From positions 77,835 through 141,834 of the forward strand of contig JBGSTD010000058.1 in NCBI GenBank assembly GCA_041736675.1: a stretch of DNA of 64,000 nucleotides. The letters are read 5' to 3'. Origin of the DNA: Salaquimonas sp041736675. Lineage in GTDB: Bacteria; Pseudomonadota; Alphaproteobacteria; Rhizobiales; Rhizobiaceae. The notes below the pieces were generated by a model. That model was not told the origin of the DNA, did not search any database, and was given only the letters and a program-made list of their open reading frames with translations. Positions 24,223 through 32,706 of the stretch are shown one piece after another; the stretch's first letter is position 1; each line of letters begins with the position of its first letter. A program made the translations under genes and the position numbers.

Positions 24223-26340
24223 ATGACGCAGCTTCAGTCAAATCAAAGCGAGATGGAAACGGCAAACCACGGGCTGCATGACCCTTTGGCGGACAGTTTC
24301 CCCGCATCGCTTGAAGGGCGTATACTGTTTTGGCTTGCGATCATTTTTTCTGTCTTTCAGATTGCCACCGCTGCTCACCTGATTGATTTTGCCAGTCAGA
24401 TTGTCCGCGCTTTCCATGTCGGCTTTTTGATGCTGCTGACCTTTCCGTTGATGGCTCTTGCCCGCAGAAAAACCGGCCTATGGAAAGTTCTCGCTTGGGT
24501 CATGGCTGCATTGGGTGTTGCCGTGGCGCTCTATCAGTATGTTGAATACCTGCCTTTGACCCTGCGGGCCGGCGACCCGCTGGACCGCGATATTATCATC
24601 GGTGTGATTGCGCTGGTCGGAGTATTTTCCGCAGCCTGGGTGGTGATGGGTCCTGCGTTGCCGATCATTGCCGGAACATTTTTGGCCTATTGTCTTTTTG
24701 GGCAATTTCTTCCGGCACCCTTTAATCATCGCGGCTATGATTTTTCACAGGTCATTGATCACATGGCGTATGGCACGGAGGGAATTTACGGCATCCCGGT
24801 CTATGTGTCGTCGACCTATATTTTCCTGTTCATACTCTTTGGGGCTTTTCTCGAGAAAGCCGGAATGATCAAGCTTTTCACTGATGTTTCGTTAGGTCTG
24901 GTCGGCCATCGCCTTGGCGGACCCGCAAAAGTGTCGGTCATTTCATCAGGCCTGATGGGAACGATCTCCGGCTCGGGTGTTGCCAATGTGGTGACAACCG
25001 GACAGTTCACCATTCCGCTGATGAAAAAGTTCGGCTACCGCGCCGCCTTTGCAGGCGGTGTCGAGGCAACTGCTTCCATGGGCGGACAGATCATGCCGCC
25101 GGTCATGGGTGCGGTTGCATTCATCATGGCTGAGACCTTGGGTGTCGAATATACCGAAGTTGTAACCGCGGCGCTGATCCCGGCAATTCTGTATTTCGCA
25201 TCGGCGTTCTGGATGGTGCATCTGGAAGCAGGCAAGCACGGTCTCGTTGGTCTGCCAAAAGCCGAATTGCCTTCTGCCTATCAGGCAATTCGCCGGGACT
25301 GGTTCCTTTTATTGCCACTTGTTGTTCTCGTGTATTTTCTGTTTTCCGGTTACACTCCGCTGTTTGCAGGGACAATAGGCCTTGCCCTTACAGTGCTGTT
25401 GATCCTTGGCGGCTCAGTGGGATTGGGTCTGCCTAAGGGAATTATCCGCATCATTTTCTGGATAGGCCTTGGTCTTGTCGCTGCCGCATTTCTCAAATTC
25501 GGCAACTGGGTCATATTGCTTTCAGTCCTTGGGCTGATTCTTCTCAATGCCACAAGCAAAGGCGGCAGGAATACGTTGATCATTTGCCGCGACGCATTGG
25601 CTGACGGTGCAAAAACTGCGCTTCCTGTTGGTGTCGCCTGCGCGGTGGTGGGTATCATCATCGGCACCATGACCCTGACAGGTGCCGCCAATACCTTTGG
25701 CCAGTTTATCGTGTCCGTCGGCGACAAGAGCCTCTTTCTGTCGCTGGTTCTGACCATGATCACCTGCATCGTTCTTGGAATGGGGATACCGACCATTCCC
25801 AATTATATCATCACGTCCTCAATTGCCGGCCCTGCGCTGCTCGAGCTGGGCGTGCCTTTGATCGTCAGCCACATGTTTGTCTTCTATTTCGGAATTCTCG
25901 CCGATCTTACCCCGCCTGTTGCACTTGCCTGTTTTGCAGCTTCTCCCATCGCCAAGGAGAGCGGCCTGAAGATTTCCATGGAAGCGATCAAGGTGGCTGC
26001 GGCCGGTTTTGTCATACCCTTCATGGCGGTATATACTCCAGCGCTCATGTTGCAGGACGGCGGCCCGCTGGCTGAAGCGATAGGCTATGTTCCTGCGGTT
26101 GCCTATATAGTCCTCAAGACCGTGATCGCGATTGCGCTATGGGGGGCCGCTGTAATCGGCTATGCCGGTTTCAGGCTGAACTGGCCAATGCGTCTGCTCG
26201 CCGCTGCCGGTGCGGTGACCCTGATAGCCGCACTGCCATTGACCGACGAGATTGGATTTGCCCTTGCAGCATTGTTTTCTGTTGGCATCTGGTGGTTTAG
26301 ACGAAGCGTCTCTTCACTGGCAAGCGGTGAACGCGGTTGA
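24223..26340 (+). CDS. TRAP transporter permease, fused 4TM-12TM (DctQ-DctM)
   Basis: 705 residues. The N-terminal part (about 30-160) carries four membrane segments of the small DctQ-like subunit, and the rest carries the DctM-like transport domain with about 12-14 segments. Typical motifs are GSGVANVVTTGQFTIPLMK, GGQIMPPVMGAVAFIMAE, LGMGIPTIPNYIITSS and the LADLTPPVALACFA loop. TAXI systems characteristically use this fused form. It imports substrate using an ion gradient together with the binding protein 141 bases upstream. Start is ATG 24223 with GGGAGG upstream. The stop overlaps the next gene. Confidence 0.95.
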   Translation: MTQLQSNQSEMETANHGLHDPLADSFPASLEGRILFWLAIIFSVFQIATAAHLIDFASQIVRAFHVGFLMLLTFPLMALARRKTGLWKVLAWVMAALGVAVALYQYVEYLPLTLRAGDPLDRDIIIGVIALVGVFSAAWVVMGPALPIIAGTFLAYCLFGQFLPAPFNHRGYDFSQVIDHMAYGTEGIYGIPVYVSSTYIFLFILFGAFLEKAGMIKLFTDVSLGLVGHRLGGPAKVSVISSGLMGTISGSGVANVVTTGQFTIPLMKKFGYRAAFAGGVEATASMGGQIMPPVMGAVAFIMAETLGVEYTEVVTAALIPAILYFASAFWMVHLEAGKHGLVGLPKAELPSAYQAIRRDWFLLLPLVVLVYFLFSGYTPLFAGTIGLALTVLLILGGSVGLGLPKGIIRIIFWIGLGLVAAAFLKFGNWVILLSVLGLILLNATSKGGRNTLIICRDALADGAKTALPVGVACAVVGIIIGTMTLTGAANTFGQFIVSVGDKSLFLSLVLTMITCIVLGMGIPTIPNYIITSSIAGPALLELGVPLIVSHMFVFYFGILADLTPPVALACFAASPIAKESGLKISMEAIKVAAAGFVIPFMAVYTPALMLQDGGPLAEAIGYVPAVAYIVLKTVIAIALWGAAVIGYAGFRLNWPMRLLAAAGAVTLIAALPLTDEIGFALAALFSVGIWWFRRSVSSLASGERG

Positions 26341-26705
26341 GCTTGTGCATTGCCACCGCAGGCAAGATCATTGCCCTGACGATTTCGGGTTTTTCGTTAA
26401 ATTGGATACATTCGGTCGAAAAGACCGAGTGGCGTGAAGACTGGTCAATCGTTGAAAAACAGCTCGTATTGACCAGTGCCAGTGTCAAGGGCTCGGGTGC
26501 TGGAATGGATCCGGGTGAAGGGGCTGTCCTCAAGGATGGATGGTGGGTTTGGCAACCCGATCTTGATCCAATTGCTTCGCTCGCTCTTTCTGCCTCCGGC
26601 GCAACGGTTTCAGGCTGGAGCCTGTGTCCCCAGGACAGTGATCAGCCTTGTATGGAATTGGGTACTGTACAGGGCGATGTCATCACGCTGCGATACTGCG
26701 AGTGA
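26337..26705 (+). CDS. DUF1850 domain protein, TAXI-transporter accessory
   Basis: 122 residues. An N-terminal hydrophobic stretch is followed by the DUF1850 pattern: FSLNWIHSVEKTEWREDW (about 20-37), the EGAVLKDGWWVW segment (about 61-72) and a terminal beta region with a cysteine pair region. Proteins of this family are commonly found beside TAXI-type TRAP transporters, but their function is unknown. The frame opens with TTG overlapping the permease stop (TTGA), so translation is probably coupled. A small periplasmic or membrane-associated accessory is inferred. Confidence 0.8.
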   Translation: MSLCIATAGKIIALTISGFSLNWIHSVEKTEWREDWSIVEKQLVLTSASVKGSGAGMDPGEGAVLKDGWWVWQPDLDPIASLALSASGATVSGWSLCPQDSDQPCMELGTVQGDVITLRYCE

Positions 26706-26852
26706 TTGTCTTAGGTTTTTGCGAAACGGTCGCTTTTATGACGCGCAACAAAGCTGGAGTTCAGGATATCGTCAAGGACGATTGGATAGAATATCATGTC
26801 GCCAAAACATTGTGCCAAGTTCGCAAAATTTCAAAATGCAGGTTATTAAAAA

Positions 26853-27926
26853 ATGAGCCACTATGCCGGATTGACCCGAAAAAATATCACAGCCTCGCCT
26901 GCGTGCGATTTGCGAAGTGATACAGTAACGCGTCCCGGAAAAGGTATGCTGGAAGCCATGGCATCCGCTGAACTCGGCGATGATGTGTACGGAGAAGATC
27001 CGACAGCGCATAAACTGGAAGCAAGCCTCGCTGAACTGCTGGGCAAGCAGGCAGCAGCCTTCTTCCCGAGCGGGACACAGAGCAATTTGGCTGCTGTCCT
27101 CTCGCACTGCCATCGCGGCGAGGAAATCATAACCGCTGCAGATTATCATGTATTTTGTGATGAGGCTGCCGGCGCATCGGTGCTTGGTGGGATTTCACTG
27201 CATCCGCTCGCCTGTGAGGCTGATGGTTCCCTGACGCCCGAGGCAATCGCGTCAGCAGTCAAGGATGACGACTTTCATTTTGCAATCAGCCGTCTGGTTT
27301 GCCTTGAAAATACGGTCAGCGGCAGGGCAATACCTCTGGAGAAAATGCAGCTCGCTGCGGGAGCAGCTCGAGAAAACGGACTGTCAGTGCATCTGGATGG
27401 CGCGCGCTTTTTTAATGCCGTCACCGAAACAAACTGTACACCAAAAGAACTTGCGGATGTGGCGGACAGTGTATCCATCTGCCTTTCCAAAGGTTTGGGC
27501 GCGCCAGTTGGCACGGTTTTGTGCGGAGGCGCGCAATTCATCGCACGTGCCCGGCGCAACCGTAAAATGCTTGGGGGAGGAATGCGCCAGATTGGCGCGC
27601 TCGCCGCTGCAGGTCTTTTTGCCCTCGAACACAATGTCAAACGGATGGTTGAGGACCACAATCGGGCATTGGTCCTGGCCAATGCCATCGCAGATATCGG
27701 TGCGGGAAAGGTTTCACACCGAACCAACATGGTGTTTTTTACGCCTGATCCTGATGATCATGCCGCATTGATAGCGTATTGCGCCAGGGCTGGAGTTCTG
27801 ATTGGCGGCCAGCGACCGACAATCCGGATGGTCACCCATCTCGATATTGGCGAGCGTGAACTTGAAATGGCAATGGATGCCTTTCGATCGTACTATAAAC
27901 AAAATGCCAACCATGCGGCTCGTTGA
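26853..27926 (+). CDS. ltaE: Low-specificity L-threonine aldolase family, PLP-dependent
   Basis: 357 residues of the fold type I PLP family. It starts with the hallmark CDLRSDTVTRPGKGMLEAM, then GDDVYGEDPT, FFPSGTQSN and the aspartate-containing VHLDGARFFNAV (about 178-189). The Schiff-base lysine is in CLSKGLGAPVG (about 212). Cleavage of beta-hydroxy-amino acids to glycine and an aldehyde is the family reaction; a different beta-hydroxy-amino acid could be the real substrate here. Its location between a TRAP transporter and a PrpD/HisD-like pair suggests a catabolic role. The start ATG at 26853 has no strong Shine-Dalgarno sequence. Confidence 0.9.
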   Translation: MSHYAGLTRKNITASPACDLRSDTVTRPGKGMLEAMASAELGDDVYGEDPTAHKLEASLAELLGKQAAAFFPSGTQSNLAAVLSHCHRGEEIITAADYHVFCDEAAGASVLGGISLHPLACEADGSLTPEAIASAVKDDDFHFAISRLVCLENTVSGRAIPLEKMQLAAGAARENGLSVHLDGARFFNAVTETNCTPKELADVADSVSICLSKGLGAPVGTVLCGGAQFIARARRNRKMLGGGMRQIGALAAAGLFALEHNVKRMVEDHNRALVLANAIADIGAGKVSHRTNMVFFTPDPDDHAALIAYCARAGVLIGGQRPTIRMVTHLDIGERELEMAMDAFRSYYKQNANHAAR

Positions 27927-27931
27927 AAATC

Positions 27932-29281
27932 ATGTCTCCTGCTCTCGATTTCATTCATGATACATGCTTTGAGGATTTGCCCGTCGGGATAATCCATGAG
28001 GCTGTAAGGTGCGTTGGAGATACGCTCGGGGTTTCTGTTGCAGGTACGCAGACTGAATTGTCTCGCATCATTTGCAACCATGCGTTTCGTCAGTTTGGCG
28101 GCAACAGCGCGCATTTATGGTGGGATGGACGTCAGGTAAGTGCTGCCGGTGCTGCATTGGCCAATGCAATGACAATCGATTCGATTGATGCCCATGATGG
28201 CAACAAGTTGACCAAGGGCCATGTTGGCTGCGGCGTGCTTCCTGGCCTGGTTGCTGTCATGGAGGCGGAAAAAAAGTTCGGCGCAAGGGAGTTTCTGACA
28301 TCCATTGTCATCGGTTACGAGATCGGCACCAGAGCCGGCATTTCGCTTCATGCGAGTGCCTGCGATTATCATACCTCGGGGGCCTGGATTGCACTCGCGA
28401 CAGCTGCCCTCGGTGCACGCCAGCTTGGTCTTGACAAGCGCCAGACGCGCGAGGCCATCGGCATTGCCGAATATCACGGGCCCCGCAGCCAGATGATGCG
28501 CTGCGTTGATGCCCCAACTATGGTCAAGGATGGCTCGGGTTGGGGAGCAATGGCAGGTGTCTCGGCGGCTTATCTGGCAAAAGACGGGTTTTCCGGCGCA
28601 CCTGCGGTAACGATGGAAGCGCCTGAACTGGCGCATATCTGGAATGATCTTGGTTCAAACTGGTATGTGAAACAGCAATATATCAAGCTCTATCCTGTCT
28701 GCCGTTGGGCCCAGCCCGCTGTCGAAGCTGTGCTCGCTTTACGGCAGGCGCACCGGTTTTCCGATGAACAGATCGAGCGTATTGAAATCACCACGTTTCA
28801 TGAAGCGCGCCGTCTGGCAACCATTCCTGATAACACCGAGCAAGCCCAATATTCGCTGCCGTTTCCGGTTGCTGCTGCTCTTGTGCGCGGAACGCTGGGG
28901 GTGGCGGAAATCACCGCAGATGGGTTGGCTGATCCGCGTATTCGCCAGCTCGCAGGAAGGGTAAGTATCCTGGAAAGCGATCGGTTCAACCAGGCGTTTC
29001 CCGCGCGCCGTTTTGCAGAAGCTGAAATCAGGCTGAAGGATGGCCGCAATTTCAAGTCGGCTCCTACCGAGGCAAAGGGTGATCCTGAACACAGGGTGGA
29101 GGATGAGGTAATCTGGTCGAAATTTCATGCCCTGACCGACCCGGTATTGTCTGGGGTAAAGTCGGCAAGACTTGAGTCAACCATAACGGGATTGCCCGAA
29201 GCTGAAAGTGTTGCCCAATTGTTTGACCAGATGTTTACCGGCCGGGAGATCATTGCTCCTGTGAAATCAGAACTCTCTTGA
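27932..29281 (+). CDS. MmgE/PrpD family protein
   Basis: 449 residues with the MmgE/PrpD all-helical plus lid fold. Visible features are the early helical region (AVRCVGDTLGVSVAGT), DSIDAHDGNKLTKGHVGCGVLPGLVA (about 87-112), GYEIGTRAGISLH and the C-terminal KSAPTEAKGDPEHRVEDEVI segment. Members include 2-methylcitrate dehydratase and cis-aconitate decarboxylase, but many act on unknown substrates. The ATG at 27932 lies 5 bases after ltaE; a TTG at 27923 overlapping the ltaE stop is an alternative. Without a strong match to a characterised subfamily I leave the substrate open. Confidence 0.85.
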   Translation: MSPALDFIHDTCFEDLPVGIIHEAVRCVGDTLGVSVAGTQTELSRIICNHAFRQFGGNSAHLWWDGRQVSAAGAALANAMTIDSIDAHDGNKLTKGHVGCGVLPGLVAVMEAEKKFGAREFLTSIVIGYEIGTRAGISLHASACDYHTSGAWIALATAALGARQLGLDKRQTREAIGIAEYHGPRSQMMRCVDAPTMVKDGSGWGAMAGVSAAYLAKDGFSGAPAVTMEAPELAHIWNDLGSNWYVKQQYIKLYPVCRWAQPAVEAVLALRQAHRFSDEQIERIEITTFHEARRLATIPDNTEQAQYSLPFPVAAALVRGTLGVAEITADGLADPRIRQLAGRVSILESDRFNQAFPARRFAEAEIRLKDGRNFKSAPTEAKGDPEHRVEDEVIWSKFHALTDPVLSGVKSARLESTITGLPEAESVAQLFDQMFTGREIIAPVKSELS

Positions 29282-29416
29282 AATCCGGTTGACTATGTTC
29301 TGCAATTGATGACCCATGAAACATGAAGACATCAACTTTTGCTTCTTTCAGCCTTGACATCTTCGGGGCTCTGCGGCGCACACAAATACTGTAAATATTT
29401 ATTTTCGGAGTAAAGA

Positions 29417-30742
29417 ATGATCAGACATTTGAAGATTGCAAAAAGCCACGGGGACCGCGCTGAAGATGATTTGAAGGTGCGTGCAAGTGTGGAAGAGATC
29501 CTTGCTGATATTGAAAAACGGGGCGATGATGCGGTTCGTGATTTGTCTGTAAAATTTGACAATTATTCGCCGGCGGAGTTCCGGCTGTCCCCTTCCCAGA
29601 TTTCAGCCTTGATGCAAAAGGTCACAGCCCGAGAGATGGCTGACATTGATTTTGCGCAGACGCAGGTCAGAAAGTTTGCTGAGGCGCAGCGTGCTTCAAT
29701 GAAAGATATCGAGATCGAAACACTTCCGGGTGTCATACTGGGTCACAAGAATATTCCTGTCCAATCAGTTGGCTGTTATGTTCCCGGTGGCAAGTTTCCG
29801 ATGGTGGCGTCAGCACATATGTCAGTATTGACCGCATCTGTCGCAGGAGTGCCACGCATCGCTGCCGCGACGCCGCCTTTCAAGGGTGCCCCAAATCCTG
29901 CGGTAATTGCCGCGATGCACAAGGGCGGAGCACATGAAATCTATGTTCTGGGTGGCATTCAGGCAATCGGGGCATTGGCGATCGGGACTGAGAGCGTGGA
30001 GCCCGTCCACATGCTTGTTGGTCCCGGCAATGCCTTTGTTGCCGAAGCCAAGCGCCAATTATACGGGCGGGTGGGGATTGACCTGTTTGCCGGTCCCACC
30101 GAGACGATGATCATCGCAGATGAAACGGTGGATGCGGAATTGTGTGCAACCGATCTGCTTGGTCAGGCTGAACACGGCTACAATTCCCCGGCGATCTTGT
30201 TGACGAATTCACAAAAACTGGCTCTGGCGACCCTTGCCGAAATAGACCGTATTCTGAAAATACTGCCGACAGCCGATACTGCAGGCAAGAGTTGGGAAGA
30301 CTATGGCGAGGTTATCGTGTGCGATACATATGAGGAAATGCTGGATGTTGCCAATGATATCGCATCCGAGCATGTTCAGGTCATGACAGACCGCGATGAC
30401 TGGTTTCTCGAAAACATGCACTCCTATGGAGCCCTGTTTCTTGGGCCCCGAACCAATGTTGCCAATGGCGACAAGGTGATTGGAACCAATCATACGTTGC
30501 CAACCAAAAAGGCAGGTCGCTATACGGGCGGTCTGTGGGTTGGCAAGTTCCTCAAGACCCACTCCTACCAGAAAATCCTAACCGATGAGGCAGCGACTCT
30601 CGTGGGTGAATACGGATCGCGCCTGTGCATTCTCGAGGGATTTGTAGGACACGCCGAACAATGCAACATTCGGGTGCGTCGCTATGGGGGCCGCAATATC
30701 CCTTATGGCGAGGGGGCAAATCCCGTAGAAGCGGTTGATTGA
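29417..30742 (+). CDS. HisD-superfamily dehydrogenase, sulfopropanediol dehydrogenase (HpsN)-like
   Basis: 441 residues in the histidinol dehydrogenase fold. The family zinc and catalytic motifs are present: GCYVPGGKF, PGNAFVAEAKRQLYG, GQAEHGYNSPA, SEHVQVMT and GTNHTLPTKKAGRYTGGLWVGKF. The last segment and TPPFKGAPNP differ from biosynthetic HisD (which reads about GTNHVLPT then a Ser/Gly-rich tail) and resemble HpsN, which oxidises 2,3-dihydroxypropane-1-sulfonate to sulfolactate. No other histidine-biosynthesis gene is nearby, arguing against a biosynthetic role. It follows MmgE/PrpD by 135 bases and has a CGGAG site before its ATG. Confidence 0.85.
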   Translation: MIRHLKIAKSHGDRAEDDLKVRASVEEILADIEKRGDDAVRDLSVKFDNYSPAEFRLSPSQISALMQKVTAREMADIDFAQTQVRKFAEAQRASMKDIEIETLPGVILGHKNIPVQSVGCYVPGGKFPMVASAHMSVLTASVAGVPRIAAATPPFKGAPNPAVIAAMHKGGAHEIYVLGGIQAIGALAIGTESVEPVHMLVGPGNAFVAEAKRQLYGRVGIDLFAGPTETMIIADETVDAELCATDLLGQAEHGYNSPAILLTNSQKLALATLAEIDRILKILPTADTAGKSWEDYGEVIVCDTYEEMLDVANDIASEHVQVMTDRDDWFLENMHSYGALFLGPRTNVANGDKVIGTNHTLPTKKAGRYTGGLWVGKFLKTHSYQKILTDEAATLVGEYGSRLCILEGFVGHAEQCNIRVRRYGGRNIPYGEGANPVEAVD

Positions 30743-30888
30743 TGTGGGTGAGCCGAAATTCCGCAATGCGTCTTGCTGCAGTTGGTTCTTAAATACTGGC
30801 AAGCTGGTCTTGATTTTTAGCCTGGAACACGGAAATTCAATTCCAATAGGAAATACCAGTTCGAATCTTTTTAACCCTTGCCGAAACT

Positions 30889-31680
30889 ATGTCTGATCCT
30901 GGAAAGTTACTCTCGATGAAGCTCCCCAAAACACCCTCTTTTCGACTTGATGGAAAAAAAGCCCTGGTAACAGGCGCCTCACGCGGCATAGGCCTTGGCG
31001 GCGCTGTTGCTTTGGCTGAAGCGGGGGCCCACGTTGTGATGGCGGCTCGAGGCGCTGCAGAAATAGAAGCCGCTGCAGCCGCCCTTCGCAATGCGGGCTA
31101 TTCTGCAGAAGGGATATCGCTGGATGTCAATGACCTATCCGCAATGGTTGCAGCCGTTCAGAAACATGGCCCGTTTGATGTTTTATTCAACAATGCCGGC
31201 ACCAACCAGCCGATGCCCTATGTTGAAGTTACCGAGGAGAATTTCGACCTGATCACGGATCTCGATCTCAAGGCGGCATTTTTTGTGGCACAGGAAGTTG
31301 CAAAAGGCATGATCAAGGCAGGAAATGGCGGCTCAATCATCCACACCTCAAGCCAAATGGGGCATGTCGGAGGTATCGATCGAGCCGTCTACTGCGGCGC
31401 CAAATGGGGTATTGAGGGGATTACCAAGGCCTCCGCCATCGAACTGGCTTCCTACAAGATACGGGTCAACACCATCGCGCCGACCTTTATCAGAACGCCG
31501 ATGACACAATCGACATTTGACAATCCGGAACGGGTGAAATGGCTTGAAGAAAAGATCAAACTGGGGCGTGTCGGCGAAGTTGAGGATATCATGGGCGCAG
31601 TCCTGTTTCTTGCCAGTGAAGCCTCAAGCTTGGTGACCGGTACCTCACTTCTGATTGATGGCGGATGGACGGCTGACTGA
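30889..31680 (+). CDS. SDR-family oxidoreductase
   Basis: 263 residues with TGASRGIG (about 28-35), FNNAGTN (about 102-108), a serine in HTSSQMG (about 151-157), and the catalytic YxxxK as YCGAK (about 166-170). It ends with SLLIDGGWTAD, the classic SDR tail. Starts at 30889 and 30916 are in frame; neither has a clear Shine-Dalgarno sequence, so the protein is 254 or 263 residues. It is 146 bases after the HisD-like gene and 82 bases before the LtnD-like gene, probably part of the same catabolic set. Substrate unknown. Confidence 0.85.
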   Translation: MSDPGKLLSMKLPKTPSFRLDGKKALVTGASRGIGLGGAVALAEAGAHVVMAARGAAEIEAAAAALRNAGYSAEGISLDVNDLSAMVAAVQKHGPFDVLFNNAGTNQPMPYVEVTEENFDLITDLDLKAAFFVAQEVAKGMIKAGNGGSIIHTSSQMGHVGGIDRAVYCGAKWGIEGITKASAIELASYKIRVNTIAPTFIRTPMTQSTFDNPERVKWLEEKIKLGRVGEVEDIMGAVLFLASEASSLVTGTSLLIDGGWTAD

Positions 31681-31702
31681 AAGAAAATTTGATACTGCGT
31701 TT

Positions 31703-31744
31703 ATTTGCCTGCAAATGCCGCAAATCATAAACAGGATAAACAGG
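31703..31744. repeat. Palindrome and tandem 9-bp repeat before the LtnD-like gene
   Basis: A 6-2-6 palindrome (ATTTGC CT GCAAAT, 31703-31716) is followed by two exact adjacent copies of ATAAACAGG (31727-31744), ending 18 bases before the ATG at 31763. The arrangement could be a regulator site or a replication-slippage duplication. No known operator was recognised. Confidence 0.5.
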
Positions 31745-31762
31745 AATTGGGAGCAAAACTGA

Positions 31763-32656
31763 ATGGCTGATTTTGCGGTGTTCGGACTTGGGTCGATGGG
31801 ATACGGAATGGCTGGCGCATTGCTGCGGGCAGGACACGAAACGTTTGGTTTTGATGTAAACCCGGCGCAGGTTGAGAAGTTTCGTGCAGATGGGGGTGCG
31901 AAAGGGCAATTGGAAGATGTTGCCGTCACTCTCGATGCCGTGCTCGTCGTGGTCCTCAATGCCGACCAGACACAGAGTGTTCTGTTTGGCGATAATGCAA
32001 TCGTGCCCCGATTGAAAAAGGGTGCTGTGGTGATTGCCTGCGCAACTGTGCCGCCCGCCTTTGCGCGCGAAATGGAGGCACGATGCCGCCAGTACGATAT
32101 TGAGTATCTTGATGCACCCATTTCCGGCGGGGCAAAGAGGGCAGCCAATGGTCAACTGTCAATCATGGCATCGGGAACCCCGTCTGCTTTCAGCGCCGCA
32201 GCGCCTGTCCTTGAGGCTATTTCTGAAACGGTTTTCAAACTGGGAGATTCTGCGGGTGCAGGATCTGCAATGAAGGCGGTCAACCAATTACTTGCTGGCG
32301 TTCATATTGCAACCATGGCAGAGGCGCTGACATTTGGAATGACACAAGGCATTGAACCAGCCAAATTTGTTGAGGTGATTTCAAAATGTGCCGGTACAAG
32401 CTGGATGCTGGAAAACCGCGCGCCCCATATTGTAGACGGGGACTATACTCCTCTGAGCTCGGTGAATATCTGGCCAAAGGATCTTGGTATTGTGATGGAT
32501 ATTGCCCGCGAGGCAAAGTTCAGCGCACCCATCACCGCCGCTGCCCTTCAGCAGTTTATCGCCGCCGCCGGAATGGGCCTTGGAAATGAGGACGATGCAG
32601 CAGTTGCGAAGGTCTATGCGCGCAATGCGTCGCTTACTTTGCCTGAAAAGAAGTAG
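31763..32656 (+). CDS. NAD-dependent beta-hydroxyacid dehydrogenase, L-threonate dehydrogenase (LtnD)-like
   Basis: 297 residues. An N-terminal Rossmann motif GLGSMGYGMAGALLRAG (about 7-23), the DAPISGGAKRAANG segment (about 115-128) and the catalytic lysine region MKAVNQLLAG (about 170-179) define the 3-hydroxyisobutyrate/tartronate-semialdehyde reductase superfamily. The C-terminal WPKDLGIVMDIAR region resembles LtnD-type threonate/erythronate dehydrogenases. Together with the next gene it suggests oxidation of a tetronate. GGGAG lies upstream of the ATG. Exact substrate uncertain. Confidence 0.83.
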   Translation: MADFAVFGLGSMGYGMAGALLRAGHETFGFDVNPAQVEKFRADGGAKGQLEDVAVTLDAVLVVVLNADQTQSVLFGDNAIVPRLKKGAVVIACATVPPAFAREMEARCRQYDIEYLDAPISGGAKRAANGQLSIMASGTPSAFSAAAPVLEAISETVFKLGDSAGAGSAMKAVNQLLAGVHIATMAEALTFGMTQGIEPAKFVEVISKCAGTSWMLENRAPHIVDGDYTPLSSVNIWPKDLGIVMDIAREAKFSAPITAAALQQFIAAAGMGLGNEDDAAVAKVYARNASLTLPEKK

Positions 32657-32706
32657 CGGCCAATGCCCGGCAATCCTTGCTGAGGCACAAGACGGGTAAA
32701 AAATAT

